A stretch of DNA of 64,000 nucleotides from Shewanella gelidimarina (GTDB lineage: Bacteria > Pseudomonadota > Gammaproteobacteria > Enterobacterales > Shewanellaceae), in the NCBI RefSeq assembly GCF_023283945.1, contig NZ_JAKIKW010000010.1, forward strand, positions 84,848 to 148,847. The letters are read 5' to 3'. The position numbers were made by a program, and so were the translations under genes. The notes under the pieces are model-generated. The model did not search any database. It was not told the origin of the DNA and saw nothing but the letters and a program-made list of their open reading frames with translations. Positions 15,727-25,318 of the stretch are shown here, one piece after another (position 1 is the stretch's first letter; the number at the start of each line of letters is the position of its first letter).

Positions 15727-16815
15727 ATGCAAATAAACTATAATTTAAAACCTGCGTTAGAGCGCCGTACTGAGCAATTCCAACCAACCACAAATGTTGG
15801 CTTTGGAAACCTCAGAACTGACCATATGTTTTTAATGGATTATCGCGACGGTGAGTGGTGTGATCCTAGGGTTGTGCCATACGGTCCATTTCAAGTCGCG
15901 CCAGGTGCAATCGCATTGCATTATGGCCAATCTGTGTTTGAAGGTGCAAAAGCATTTCAACATGAAGATGGCGAAATCTACACCTTTCGCATTGATAAAA
16001 ATGCCGAACGCTTAAACCGTTCAGCGGATATTATCTGTATCCCGGCGATCCCTGAAGCAACGCAAATCGAAGCGATTAATGCGCTCATTGATGTCGACAG
16101 ACTGTGGTTTCCAATGCAGGAAGACGCCTGTCTTTATATCCGACCTTTTGTGTTTGCGACTGAAGACCGATTATCGGTAAGCCCAAGCGAAGAATATACT
16201 TTCTGTGTGATGTTGAGCCCAAGTGGTCCTTATTATACTGACGGTTTTGATAAAGCGATTCGTTTGCTGATTAGTGAACGCTTCCATCGTGCCGTCTCAG
16301 GTGGCACGGGCGCTTCTAAAGCCGCGGGTAACTATGCTGCGTCATTAAAAGCGGGTAAAGCGGCTGCAGAATATGGCGCTGCGCAAGTGCTTTATTTAGA
16401 CGCTAACAACAAGCAAATTGAAGAAGTGGGGGCGATGAACCATTTCCATGTGCTTAAAGATGGCAGCATCATTATTCCTACGTTTACTGATACCATTTTG
16501 AAATCTATTACGTCGCAGTCAATTCTCGATTTAAGCGAATTACTGGGGTGTGATGTTCGCCAAGAAACGGTCATGCTCGATAAATTTATTGCCGATATAG
16601 AGTCTGGTGAAATTATTGAAGCGGGTGGTTTTGGTACTGCAGCGGTAGTATCGCCTGTTGGCTCTTACATATTCGAAGATAACCGCATAGTTACCGTCGG
16701 TGATGGTAATGTAGGTGAGCATACTAAGCGTATCTACAATGTGTTGACAGAGATCCAAAAGGGCCATATAGCCGGGCCTGAAGGCTGGGTAAAGCTGGTT
16801 GAACGACGGGTATAA
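15727..16815 (+). CDS. ilvE: Branched-chain amino acid aminotransferase, type II (about 360 aa)
   Basis: A PLP fold-type IV aminotransferase that interconverts branched-chain 2-oxo acids and Val, Leu or Ile. At 362 aa it is the longer BCAT type, different from the 309-aa IlvE encoded at 36506-37435. Diagnostic parts are YGQSVFEGAKAF, YIRPFVFATE and the PLP lysine in GTGASKAAGNYA. SD AAGGTGG lies 8 bases before the ATG; the same AAGGTGGTAT string precedes ilvC at 32536. It is a single gene, away from the ilv cluster, followed by a terminator. It may serve catabolism or regulation rather than the main biosynthetic route (inference). Confidence 0.85.
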   Translation: MQINYNLKPALERRTEQFQPTTNVGFGNLRTDHMFLMDYRDGEWCDPRVVPYGPFQVAPGAIALHYGQSVFEGAKAFQHEDGEIYTFRIDKNAERLNRSADIICIPAIPEATQIEAINALIDVDRLWFPMQEDACLYIRPFVFATEDRLSVSPSEEYTFCVMLSPSGPYYTDGFDKAIRLLISERFHRAVSGGTGASKAAGNYAASLKAGKAAAEYGAAQVLYLDANNKQIEEVGAMNHFHVLKDGSIIIPTFTDTILKSITSQSILDLSELLGCDVRQETVMLDKFIADIESGEIIEAGGFGTAAVVSPVGSYIFEDNRIVTVGDGNVGEHTKRIYNVLTEIQKGHIAGPEGWVKLVERRV

Positions 16816-16838
16816 TACTTCTGTCGGCATTCAAAATG

Positions 16839-16863
16839 AAAGCTCCCATTGGGAGCTTTTTTT
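16839..16863 (+). terminator. Intrinsic terminator of the BCAT gene
   Basis: AAAGCTCCC, a short ATT loop and GGGAGCTTT are followed by T residues, about 25 bases past the stop. Confidence 0.85.
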
Positions 16864-17010
16864 ATGATTATTTTTTATCGCTAACTCAATGTATGCCAGT
16901 CTTATTCAATATTGTTCAGTGCAGAGCGCTTGTCCATCCCCTTGAAAAAACGGTCTGCAGGACTTTGAACTCCTGCCGAAACATCACATCTTTAATCGGA
17001 TGGTTCTGTC

Positions 17011-17424
17011 TTATAGTCGAAAGCTGGTATTAATGCGTACAGCTTGACGCGCACTGTTTTGCACTGTTGGATAAAACTGTTGATTAGACGTCTCAGCCAT
17101 AGTCGCTTTGTCTAAAAGTGCTCCCGTGGTGCTATTGATGATCTCTAGTTGACGCATTTGTCCGTCACTGTCGACCACGAAAGATATCTGATAACGAGTT
17201 CCTGTAAATTCGGCATCACTTGCTGAGCTTGTAGCGAGGCTTGTACGCCAATTAATTAGCTTATCTTTTGCGACCCAATAATGGGCAAAGTTGGTGCTAT
17301 CAAGATCGAGAACGCTAACGTGTTGTTGCTTCGCGGTGGTGTTGGTGCAGCCTAGCAACGACCCCGACAATAATAGCAAACACGTCAAAGAGGCATTTTT
17401 AAAATGGAACCAAGTTACCGACAT
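17011..17424 (-). CDS. Small lipoprotein with TonB C-terminal-like domain
   Basis: The 137-aa product has a lipoprotein signal with lipobox LLGC (Cys at about residue 26). The C-terminal half (ISFVVDSDGQMRQLEII ... FYPTVQNSAR) follows the pattern of the TonB C-terminal domain: a strand, a DG turn, another strand and a helix then F-P. There is no transmembrane anchor or Pro-rich linker, so it cannot work as a classical TonB. It is a lone gene of unknown role; a second protein of this kind is encoded at 44987-45463. Confidence 0.55.
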   Translation of the reverse strand: MSVTWFHFKNASLTCLLLLSGSLLGCTNTTAKQQHVSVLDLDSTNFAHYWVAKDKLINWRTSLATSSASDAEFTGTRYQISFVVDSDGQMRQLEIINSTTGALLDKATMAETSNQQFYPTVQNSARQAVRINTSFRL

Positions 17425-17740
17425 TTAAAGTATCCCAATAGAAACAAGTGTTAACAAGTTGTTAATTTGGGTGTTAATATATAGGTCGAAGATACTACTG
17501 TCTAGGTGTTGTGCTCTAGCATTTGACTGATTTAACCTAAAACTAGATGAGAAATATTGTTTAAGTGATTAACGGACTTCAAGTGGCTGACATTCCTTAT
17601 AAAAATCGATTGTGAATATTACCCATTATTAAATGAATTATTTATGATGCTAGTAAGAGGTAACTTTATCTAATGGACTTTAGCTAAGGGCGACTTTGGT
17701 AGCCGCACTGGATAACCATGGCTAGCGTAGAACAAGCAAT
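17425..17740. other. Gene-free stretch
   Basis: About 315 AT-rich bases lie between the TonB-C-like lipoprotein gene and the terminator of the acyltransferase pair. It must hold the lipoprotein's promoter. I see no gene, repeat or clear hairpin in it. Confidence 0.4.
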
Positions 17741-17765
17741 AAAAAAGGCGCACCGTTAGTGCACC
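17741..17765 (-). terminator. Intrinsic terminator of the acyltransferase pair
   Basis: On the minus strand GGTGCAC pairs with GTGCGCC around a five-base loop and is followed by TTTTTT. It lies about 20 bases past the stop at 17787. Confidence 0.75.
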
Positions 17766-17786
17766 TTTGTTCAAATGTTTAATCGC

Positions 17787-18728
17787 TTACTCTGCTGTCT
17801 TTTTCTCTGCAATCTGTTCCGTTGGCGCGCCATGTTTTATCATTAGCTGGTGGATCTCTTCATCTTTTTCTAACCAGAGTTGATTTAACCAGCGTTGAAA
17901 TTCGACTCGATAACTGGCCTCAGAGAAGTATCGCTTATTATCAACTTCAGGTACTGGAAGGATTTTGATCCGCACCACAATCTTTTTCAAACGACCATGC
18001 ATCACTTCATGCAAAGCATCTTTCTTAAACACTTCAGGATAGAGTACGGTCACGTTCAGCACGTTCGTAAATTGCTCACCCATCGCTGATAAAGCGAAGG
18101 CAATACCGCCCGCTTTTGGACGTAATAAATAGCGGTAAGGTGAGTCTTGGCGTCTATGTTTTTCTTCGGTAAAGCGACTGCCTTCGACATAGTTGATAAT
18201 CGAGGTCGGCATAAAACGAAACTTTCTACAGGCTTTACGGGTGCTCTCTAAATCCTTACCTTTTAACTTCGGGTTTTTCTTCAACTTAGCCGGGCTGGTT
18301 CGACTCATAAAAGGCATATCAAGTGCCCAGCAAGCTAAACCTAAAAAGGGCACGTACATGAGTTCACGCTTCAAAAAGAACTTAAGCATGGGAATATGGT
18401 TACGTAATACATACGTTTGCGCCGCAATATCAAAACCACTTAAATGGTTACTAATTAGCAAGTACCAGCTTTTCTTATCGAGGTTTTCTAAGCCTTCAAC
18501 ATCCCATTCCATATCGGCTAACAGCATTAAAATACCGCCATTACAGGTCGCCCATCCCCACATAAAACGGTTCATAAGGCGAGTGAGTACAACTCGACCA
18601 GCCGTAAATGGCACCACCAGTTTTATGATCCCGCCCAGTGAGATCAGTGAAGTCCACACAATGGTGTTGATGATCAGTAAAGTGGTACTCATAAAATATA
18701 AAAATGAGCCGGGTAAAAAATTCAACAT
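17787..18728 (-). CDS. YihG/PlsC-type 1-acylglycerol-3-phosphate acyltransferase-like protein
   Basis: A 313-aa membrane-associated acyltransferase. The N-terminus has hydrophobic segments (LLIINTIVWTSLISLGGIIK). The catalytic HX4D motif is NHLSGFD near residue 94. A second motif NYVEGSRF (substrate binding) and PKAGGIAFALSAMG also fit the PlsC family; the overall pattern resembles E. coli YihG. It should transfer an acyl chain to lysophosphatidic acid at the inner membrane. It lies 6 bases downstream of a paralogue in the same direction, forming a two-gene operon. Confidence 0.8.
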   Translation of the reverse strand: MLNFLPGSFLYFMSTTLLIINTIVWTSLISLGGIIKLVVPFTAGRVVLTRLMNRFMWGWATCNGGILMLLADMEWDVEGLENLDKKSWYLLISNHLSGFDIAAQTYVLRNHIPMLKFFLKRELMYVPFLGLACWALDMPFMSRTSPAKLKKNPKLKGKDLESTRKACRKFRFMPTSIINYVEGSRFTEEKHRRQDSPYRYLLRPKAGGIAFALSAMGEQFTNVLNVTVLYPEVFKKDALHEVMHGRLKKIVVRIKILPVPEVDNKRYFSEASYRVEFQRWLNQLWLEKDEEIHQLMIKHGAPTEQIAEKKTAE

Positions 18729-18734
18729 CTTGTG

Positions 18735-19640
18735 TTAAGCCTCTTCTCTGGTTGTTTTAACTTGTGCTAACTCAGTAAGCACTTGATCTTTTTGCTGCCA
18801 AATTTGATTCAGCTGGTTTTGGAATTCAATCTTAAACTCACGATCTTTAATATAATCACCACGCAGTGATTCGCCAATTTCGCGCACTTGAATATGCACT
18901 TTGACCTCTTTAAGTTGCCCACTTATAAATTCCCAATAAGTAGGCACTTTGTCAGGGTAGCAAATAGAAACATCAACCAACTTATGAATATGGTCGCCCA
19001 TTGCTGATAGCGCGAAAGCCATACCGCCTGCTTTTGGCTTGAGCAAATGGGTGAAAGGTGAGTTTTGTTTCTGATGTTTAGCGGGATGAAAGCGTGTGCC
19101 CTCAACAAAGTTCATTACACTCACTGGCTTACTTTTAAACTTAGCGCAGGCTTTACGTGTTATCTCAATATCTTTACCGCGTAACTTCGGGTTTTTACGT
19201 AGCTGTGCCGTGCTATAGCGACGCATAAAAGGAAAATCGAGCGCCCACCAAGCGAGTCCTAAAACTGGAACGAAGATTAATTGCTGTTTCAGGAAAAATT
19301 TAAGAAAAGGAATTTTTCCATTTAACACTCGTTGTAAAATGAGAATATCGACCCAAGATTGGTGGTTGGCAATCACCATATACCACTCTTTTGGGGATAA
19401 TTGTGCATCACCTTGAACATCAATATCGACGGGATGGAAAATGTCTTCAACTAACCCATTGCAACGGATCCATGAGCTAGCACAGAAATCGAGGAAATAA
19501 GTGCAAGCGGTACGCGTAAAAGTGAGAGGGATTAGCTTGAAAATACTGACCACTAAAATAGGAGTAACCCAAAATGCAGTATTAATGATGTAAAAGAAGA
19601 ACGCTAAACTTCCCGTAATGCGTGACACAATTGCGCCCAT
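18735..19640 (-). CDS. YihG/PlsC-type 1-acylglycerol-3-phosphate acyltransferase-like protein
   Basis: The 301-aa paralogue of the protein encoded next to it. Catalytic motif NHQSWVD (HX4D), substrate motif NFVEGTRF, and PKAGGMAFALSAMG are present, with two N-terminal hydrophobic segments. Tandem acyltransferases in marine gammaproteobacteria may divide labour among acyl donors, for example polyunsaturated versus saturated chains, but nothing in the sequence proves which. First gene of the pair; the stop lies 6 bases before the next start. Confidence 0.8.
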   Translation of the reverse strand: MGAIVSRITGSLAFFFYIINTAFWVTPILVVSIFKLIPLTFTRTACTYFLDFCASSWIRCNGLVEDIFHPVDIDVQGDAQLSPKEWYMVIANHQSWVDILILQRVLNGKIPFLKFFLKQQLIFVPVLGLAWWALDFPFMRRYSTAQLRKNPKLRGKDIEITRKACAKFKSKPVSVMNFVEGTRFHPAKHQKQNSPFTHLLKPKAGGMAFALSAMGDHIHKLVDVSICYPDKVPTYWEFISGQLKEVKVHIQVREIGESLRGDYIKDREFKIEFQNQLNQIWQQKDQVLTELAQVKTTREEA

Positions 19641-19771
19641 TGAGGACCCCAGGATAAAAAACGGAGACCTATAGTACTCGTTGTAGTGGTTTGTCTCAAT
19701 CTAGATGTTAATTTTTGCTGATAAAACCAGCAAATAAAGTGTTTTAGCATGCTAGCTAGCGACTGGTTAGC

Positions 19772-21301
19772 CTAGTACTGTTTTAAGCTTGTGAGTAATC
19801 GGTCTATCGCTCGGTACCCTAATGCTTGCGCAATATGGGCCCGCGATACGTCTTGTTCCTGCTGCAGATCTGCAATCGTGCGGGCGACACGTTGTAGTCG
19901 ATGGTAACTACGGACCGATAAACCTAAGCGATTGACACTCTCCTCTAGAAACAACAGATCAGCCGCACTAAACCGAGCCTCATTCTTTAATTGTTTACCG
20001 CTTAATTCACTGTTGAGTGTGCCCGAACGTGCTAACTGAACCTCTCTGGCTGCATGCACGCGTTGGGCGATGGTGGTACTGGTTTCTGCGTGAGTATTGC
20101 TGCTGTTTAGCGCACCTAAAGGGAGTTTAGGGACATCAATGGTTAAGTCAAAACGGTCGAGAAAAGGCCCTGAAAGTTTAGATAAGTAACGAATAATCTG
20201 CTCGTTGCTCGCTCTGGCATTATTAACATCGCCACAGGGGCTCGGGTTCATTGCGGCCACCAGCTGAAATCGACATAAAAAATTGAGCTTGGCCGCGGCT
20301 CGCGAAATACTCACTTCTCCGGTCTCCATCGGCTCACGCAGGCAATCGAGCACTTTACGAGGAAACTCAGCCACTTCATCTAAAAATAACACGCCGCGAT
20401 GGGCGAGAGAGATCTCGCCCGGTTTTGGCATTGCACCACCGCCAACCAATGAAATTGCTGAGCTAGTATGGTGCGGGCTTCTAAACGGACGTTGGAAGAA
20501 TTGTTGCCGTTGCATATTTTGTCCTGCAACCGAGTGGATTGAAGCAACCTCAAGCGCCTCTTCATAACTTAATGGTGGTAAAAGCTGCATCATCCGACTC
20601 GCCAACATGGTCTTGCCAGTACCTGGTGGGCCAAGCATCAATAAATTGTGGTTGCCCGCCGCAGCTATCTCTAGCGCTTGCTTAGCGTGTTGTTGGCCAA
20701 TCACCTCGCTGAGGCAGTTGTTGCCGGACTCGCCGGTGTTGGATGTCGGCGTTATCCATTCTAGGCCAAAATCGATGCTGGGTAACTCCGACTGCCCATG
20801 CAGGTATGCGGCTAATGATTGCAGATGGGTCGCAAAATACACTTTATCAAAACCGACCAATTCGGCATCGGCGCGATTATCAATCGGCAGTATTATGCGG
20901 TTGTTTGCTTTGCTGGCCGCAACAATCACTGGCAGTATTCCTTGGCAATAGCGCACATGGCCAGAGAGGGCGAGTTCACCGACAAATTCATGTTGTTCAA
21001 TCGATTTGAGTGGGATCTGTTTTGAGGCGGCGAGAATGCCAATCGCGATTGGCAGGTCATAGCGGCCACCCTGTTTCGGCAGATCTGCTGGGGCTAAATT
21101 GACGGTTATGCGCCGCATTGGGAACTCGAACCCGGCATTAATCAGCGCACTGCGCACGCGCTCTTTTGCTTCTTTGACTGAGGCTTCTGGGAGTCCGACT
21201 AATGAAAAGGCGGGTAATCCATTACTTAAATGGACTTCTACGGTGACCAGAGGGGCGTCGACGCCGCAGCTTGCGCGGGTTGCAACACAGGCGAGTGCCA
21301 T
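19772..21301 (-). CDS. comM: YifB/ComM family Mg-chelatase-like AAA+ ATPase
   Basis: The 509-aa protein has the N-terminal ChlI/Lon-protease-like fold (VTVEVHLSNGLPAFSLVGLPEASVKE), an AAA+ core with Walker A GPPGTGKTML and Walker B GVLFLDEVAEF, and a C-terminal ChlI domain (SVRSYHRLQRVARTIADL). ComM is a hexameric helicase that drives branch migration during natural transformation. I start it at the ATG at 21301 because AAGGA lies 7 bases before it; a TTG six bases upstream is less likely. It is a single gene. Confidence 0.9.
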   Translation of the reverse strand: MALACVATRASCGVDAPLVTVEVHLSNGLPAFSLVGLPEASVKEAKERVRSALINAGFEFPMRRITVNLAPADLPKQGGRYDLPIAIGILAASKQIPLKSIEQHEFVGELALSGHVRYCQGILPVIVAASKANNRIILPIDNRADAELVGFDKVYFATHLQSLAAYLHGQSELPSIDFGLEWITPTSNTGESGNNCLSEVIGQQHAKQALEIAAAGNHNLLMLGPPGTGKTMLASRMMQLLPPLSYEEALEVASIHSVAGQNMQRQQFFQRPFRSPHHTSSAISLVGGGAMPKPGEISLAHRGVLFLDEVAEFPRKVLDCLREPMETGEVSISRAAAKLNFLCRFQLVAAMNPSPCGDVNNARASNEQIIRYLSKLSGPFLDRFDLTIDVPKLPLGALNSSNTHAETSTTIAQRVHAAREVQLARSGTLNSELSGKQLKNEARFSAADLLFLEESVNRLGLSVRSYHRLQRVARTIADLQQEQDVSRAHIAQALGYRAIDRLLTSLKQY

Positions 21302-21435
21302 AAACAAATCCTTTTTTTTTAATTGTGGATAGCCCTAAATTCCAATGTGGGCAGGGGTAAGTTTAGCTAAGGTTATGAATTTTTGGGTTTTGAATTTATT
21401 TTTAGCTTGAGTTTTATTTTGGGTTTACAGGCAAA

Positions 21436-21830
21436 GGCATCAAGCTGCGCTTGATCTTTTAGAGATGAAGTCAAGGTCGTGGCGCTTCGCCCACATGTCT
21501 ACTGCATCAGGCTGCGCCTGACTAAAGTCGTGGGATTCCATCCCACACTCGGCCAAGAGGGGATCAACAGCAATCCCCTCTTGGATCACCCCTGCCGCCC
21601 CGACGAAGTTACATGCGTTGAGTACAGGCCTCATACTCCAACAAAAATGCCTAACGGCTCAGATGGTACATCCATGTACCCCCGAGCCTGAACCATCATC
21701 TGATAGGCAGGATGCCTGAATGTCTTGAAGTGCATGGATGCACGGGAAAGACCATGATGGTTCTACGGCATTTTTGTCTACGTACTTCGGCAACTTCGAT
21801 GGGGAATGGGTGTTATTAATTAGCTCTGAG
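21436..21830. repeat. Palindrome-rich extragenic repeat, family A
   Basis: A chain of short perfect or near-perfect hairpins: ATCAAGCTGCGCTTGAT, CATCAGGCTGCGCCTGA, TGGGATTCCATCCCA, GAGGGGAT/ATCCCCTC, GGTACATCCATGTACC and TGCATGGATGCA. Longer complementary blocks (for example AAAAATGCC near 21645 and GGCATTTTTG near 21767) bracket the middle. Codon-like structure is absent and the small frames in it are accidental. From memory similar modules recur between genes in Shewanella, which would make it a non-coding repeat element. Confidence 0.6.
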
Positions 21831-21894
21831 TTTGTAGCTGTGTTTAGTGTCTTTAAATTAAAGGCTCAAATGCCGGATGATTGCGCTTTTTCAA

Positions 21895-22190
21895 CCTAGT
21901 GTAGATACGGCTGTGACCGTCCATGACATGGACGTCATGGCCGAGCTTACAGGGCCAATTCTGTTCCAGACAGAATTTGGCATTTCCTCCATCCATGGAG
22001 GTCAGATGGACTTGTAGCGTGTCACGGCTGTGTCTGCACATGCGCTGGCCGCAGGCCATTGGAACCGCAAATCTATTTAGTTGCGATATAGCTACGAAAT
22101 CTGAACTTAAATTGAAATTATTGAATCTTAGGCAATATATGCACTGGCCATTGGAATCACAAATGTATCCAGCTGCGGACGGTGAATTTT
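21895..22190. repeat. Palindrome-rich extragenic repeat, family B
   Basis: A second set of hairpins: CCATGACATGG, ATTCTG/CAGAAT, CCTCCATCCATGGAGG, and TGGCCGCAGGCCA. The piece around GGCCATTGGAACCGCAAAT (22057) is echoed at 22145 (GGCCATTGGAATCACAAAT), showing internal duplication. A shorter diverged copy lies at 44655-44750. It appears to be a mobile or amplified non-coding element. Confidence 0.55.
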
Positions 22191-22205
22191 AGGGTTACTT
22201 CAGAC

Positions 22206-22350
22206 AAAAAAATCCCCCGAATGGAGATTCGAGGGCAAAAGGTATTTGGAGAGATGGAAAGGCTAAGCAATCATTAGATGAGTCAACCTCAAAGGCTGAT
22301 GCACTGGGGTTGTGCTATCACGTTAATGCATACTTGATTATATATACGCT
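22206..22350 (-). ncRNA. Candidate small RNA ending in an orphan terminator
   Basis: On the minus strand a TATAAT hexamer (near 22340) is followed by about 120 bases that include a GCAC/GTGC hairpin, an unpaired pyrimidine-rich stretch CCATCTCTCC, and then a stem CCCTCGAAT/ATTCGGGGG with TTTTTTT at 22206-22233. No gene precedes the terminator on this strand. The CUCUCC piece could pair with Shine-Dalgarno sequences. The -35 region is poor, so this is only a candidate. Confidence 0.35.
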
Positions 22351-22815
22351 AGTCACTGACGGTAGGATCGCTTTTGTATAAAGAAAATGTTGAGTAGCGT
22401 AAATGGACTCAGTCTTAGTCCTTCGGTTATGACTCAAAGCCAAACTATTCCGCTTTATCGTCAGTATCACTGACATTCCCTCTTTCTACGTTAATCGCTA
22501 GAGTTGAACTTGCACAAAGCCGCTGAAATGATCATTTTCAACTCGTCTGGAATATGGTTTGGTGCCAATGAAAAAACGGATCTTGAACGCCCAGAGTTGC
22601 GGCAAAGTTGACTATGTAGCCATCTCGCGCTGGGCTTGCGCCTATTTTGTTGGTGATTTGTTTCGTTTTGTTTTTTATTAATTGCCCACTATTAGAATAT
22701 GTTGATTTATGGCATTATCCGCCGCCCAAATCAGCGCAGTGCAGTGCAGCGTCGCATATCGACCTTATTACTGTGTTTGTCTTTATTCACTGAACGTTAC
22801 ACCACACTGGTTAAT

Positions 22816-24687
22816 ATGAAATCTTATTCGTTAAAGAAAAAAATCCTCTTTCCGGTACTGATTGCCCTCTCGATAGTGATAGGCCTGTTATCTTGGCAAA
22901 GTTACTCGAGTCAAAAGAGTATGTTATTACAATCAAACCTTGAACAAGTACAGCGTTTAAGTACCCTGCAAGCAAAACGGATAAGTGAATGGCTTGCCAG
23001 TAAAAAAGATGTGATTAACGCATTAGGTGACAAAGTAAATAGCAATAGCATTGATGCACTGCAACAAGCGGAAGCATCAGGTCGATTTGAATTAACCTAC
23101 TTCGGTCAATCATCAGGCAAGATGATTGATTCCGATCTCAGCATTGACCGCTCCAGATACGATCCACGTTCGCGCCCTTGGTATCAACAAGCGACGACTG
23201 AGCGCCAACTCATTCTGACACAACCTTATCTTGATGTGGCTTATAACATCTTAGTGGTAACGCTTGCCAAGCAAATTGAAAATGGCGTTGTTGGTGGTGA
23301 TTTATCGATTGATGATTTAGTGGGTGACGTAAACCGAATGGAGTTACCGTCAAATGGTTTTGCCATTATGATGCACAAAGACGGTACGGTGATCGCTTAC
23401 AAAGATGCCAGTAAAGCGATGGGCCCTATCAGGGCGATTGATAACGACCTTGATTACAGTTCATTGCAGCAGAACCATCAATCTAATGAACTTATTCCTA
23501 TTTACTTTGACTCAGAAGGTCGTGATAAATTGGTGTGGACGGAAAGTATTCCTGATACTGATTGGGAACTGGTTTTAGTGCTTGACCAAGAAACCCTCGA
23601 ATCGCCATTAACTTCGCTACTGCAAACTCAACTTGGTTTAGCTGCTTTAGTTTTGCTGGTCAGTATGATGGCAATCTCATGGTTAATAAATCACTTATTA
23701 GCACCGCTTTCACGAGTATCAGACGCGCTAGCCCTTATTGCTGATGGTAATGGCGATTTAACTCAGCGTATTGAGACGGATACTAAAGATGAAGTGGGCG
23801 CCTTAGCAGGCAGCTTTAATCGTTTTGTTGGCAGTCAGCACCAATTAATCAGTCAAATTCGTGAAGTTGCACAGCAGTTAGATAAGGAAGCCGATAAAGG
23901 CCTTACTAATTCGCATTTGGCAGAGAAGGAATTACACGTTCAGCAACAAGAAGTCACAATGGTGGCCACTGCGGTGACTGAGATGGCTAGTGCGACTCAA
24001 GAAATTGCGGCTAATGCCGAAAGTACAGCCACCGCGGCACAGCAATCAAGCCGTAGCAGTCAACAAGGGCAAAATTTGGTTGATAATACACGTCAATCAA
24101 TCAACCTATTAGCCAATGAAGTGACTCAAGCCACTGACGTTATCGGTGAGTTAAGCCGTCATGCTCATGCTATTTCTAGTATTCTTTCAACCATTCAAGG
24201 CATTGCAGAGCAAACCAACTTATTGGCACTGAATGCGGCTATTGAAGCTGCGCGAGCAGGCGAACAAGGCCGTGGTTTTGCCGTGGTGGCAGATGAAGTA
24301 CGAGTATTATCGCGACGTACTCAAGATTCGGCTCAAGAGATCTATGAAACCATTGAGACATTACAGCAGACAACATCCAGTGCCGTAAAATTAATGGAAA
24401 GCAGTCATACTTTAGCCAATAACAGTGTCAATGATGCGAGTGAAGCTGCAATTGCCATCGAAGAGATCACCCAAGCAGTCGCGCTTATTTCAGACATGGC
24501 GAGCCAAATAGCGACTGCGGCTGAAGAGCAAACTCAAGTAACAGGTGAGATAACTCAAAACACTGTGGCGATTAAAGATGTTACTGATGACATTACTCAG
24601 TCAGCGGTTGAGGGCGTGCAACAAGCTAAGGATTTAAAGCTACAGGCAAAATCACTGAATGATCTAGTGTCGACTTTTATTCTATAA
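22816..24687 (+). CDS. Methyl-accepting chemotaxis protein with dCache sensor
   Basis: The start at 22816 ([12 protein letters not shown]) places the first transmembrane helix at residues 9-29; the longer frame upstream adds an unlikely leader. The periplasmic sensor contains YDPRSRPWY followed by QPYLD and GGDLSIDD, matching the Y-x4-R-x-W-Y ... D pattern described for amino-acid-binding dCache_1 domains. Then follow a second helix ([15 protein letters not shown]), HAMP, and the signalling domain with the hairpin tip [20 protein letters not shown]. At 623 aa it is of standard length. It likely senses an amino acid or related amine in the periplasm and signals to CheA. Confidence 0.88.
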   Translation: MKSYSLKKKILFPVLIALSIVIGLLSWQSYSSQKSMLLQSNLEQVQRLSTLQAKRISEWLASKKDVINALGDKVNSNSIDALQQAEASGRFELTYFGQSSGKMIDSDLSIDRSRYDPRSRPWYQQATTERQLILTQPYLDVAYNILVVTLAKQIENGVVGGDLSIDDLVGDVNRMELPSNGFAIMMHKDGTVIAYKDASKAMGPIRAIDNDLDYSSLQQNHQSNELIPIYFDSEGRDKLVWTESIPDTDWELVLVLDQETLESPLTSLLQTQLGLAALVLLVSMMAISWLINHLLAPLSRVSDALALIADGNGDLTQRIETDTKDEVGALAGSFNRFVGSQHQLISQIREVAQQLDKEADKGLTNSHLAEKELHVQQQEVTMVATAVTEMASATQEIAANAESTATAAQQSSRSSQQGQNLVDNTRQSINLLANEVTQATDVIGELSRHAHAISSILSTIQGIAEQTNLLALNAAIEAARAGEQGRGFAVVADEVRVLSRRTQDSAQEIYETIETLQQTTSSAVKLMESSHTLANNSVNDASEAAIAIEEITQAVALISDMASQIATAAEEQTQVTGEITQNTVAIKDVTDDITQSAVEGVQQAKDLKLQAKSLNDLVSTFIL

Positions 24688-24731
24688 GGTTTAACGGGCT
24701 CATTCAGGCTGATTGCCGCAACAGCGCAAAG

Positions 24732-24770
24732 CCCAATAGCATCTTATCGATGTTATTGGGTTTGTTTTTA
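24732..24770 (+). terminator. Intrinsic terminator of the chemoreceptor gene
   Basis: CCCAATAGCATC and GATGTTATTGGG pair with one mismatch around a five-base loop and are followed by TTTGTTTTT. Confidence 0.8.
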
Positions 24771-24853
24771 TTAGGGAAGAAAACGGCAATAAATAAAACT
24801 GCTTTATCCCCTCATGACTCCTGCATTTTCATGTGGCTCGGGTATCAATATCG

Positions 24854-25267
24854 TTAATATTGCTTGAGCATAAAATAACGTGCTGGACTGCCAGCAAATT
24901 CTGGCACTGTGCCGACGATTTTAAAGCCAAGCTTTTCATAAAACACTGGGGCTTGAAAAGATAAGGTATCTAATTGCGCCATCAGGCAACCGCGCTTTTT
25001 AGCTTCAATCTCTGCTTGCTGCATTAACTGATGACCCAGCCCGGTACCTCGGGTTTCTTTACTTACCCAAACCACTTCTATTAGAAAGTTTCGATAGATA
25101 CTGCGCCCTGAGACACCACCGATGATGTTGTCATCTTCATCGCGGGCGATGACTGATAGAGGGGCGGTTTCTTCTGGCCCCATATGCTCGTATTTGTGCT
25201 GCTTAAGCCCATCGATAAGCGTATTAAAAACAGTGGTATCTTCTTTATCTATGACTTCAATTTTCAC
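24854..25267 (-). CDS. GNAT-family N-acetyltransferase
   Basis: The acetyl-CoA-binding motif TRGTGLGHQLM (Q/R-x-x-G-x-G/A) and the following helix, then FYEKLGFKIVG near the end, identify a GNAT fold. I propose the GTG at 25267 (then KIEVIDKEDTTVF, the first strand) as start, giving 138 aa; a TTG at 25303 would add 12 residues. No ATG is available near the N-terminus. The substrate is unknown. It is separated from the upstream GGGtGRT operon by a hairpin and a short tandem repeat. Confidence 0.75.
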   Translation of the reverse strand: MKIEVIDKEDTTVFNTLIDGLKQHKYEHMGPEETAPLSVIARDEDDNIIGGVSGRSIYRNFLIEVVWVSKETRGTGLGHQLMQQAEIEAKKRGCLMAQLDTLSFQAPVFYEKLGFKIVGTVPEFAGSPARYFMLKQY

Positions 25268-25318
25268 TTTTTGACCTATAAGTCCGTTTGTTAGCCAATT
25301 CAATCGCTGCTGGATAAC

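Noticed and set aside
18193..18738. Plus-strand ORF of 181 aa
   Set aside because: Antisense to the first acyltransferase; no recognisable motif or signal and no SD.
21440..22192. Several small ORFs on both strands
   Set aside because: They are made by palindromic repeats; both strands give similar frames and none has an SD or known motif.
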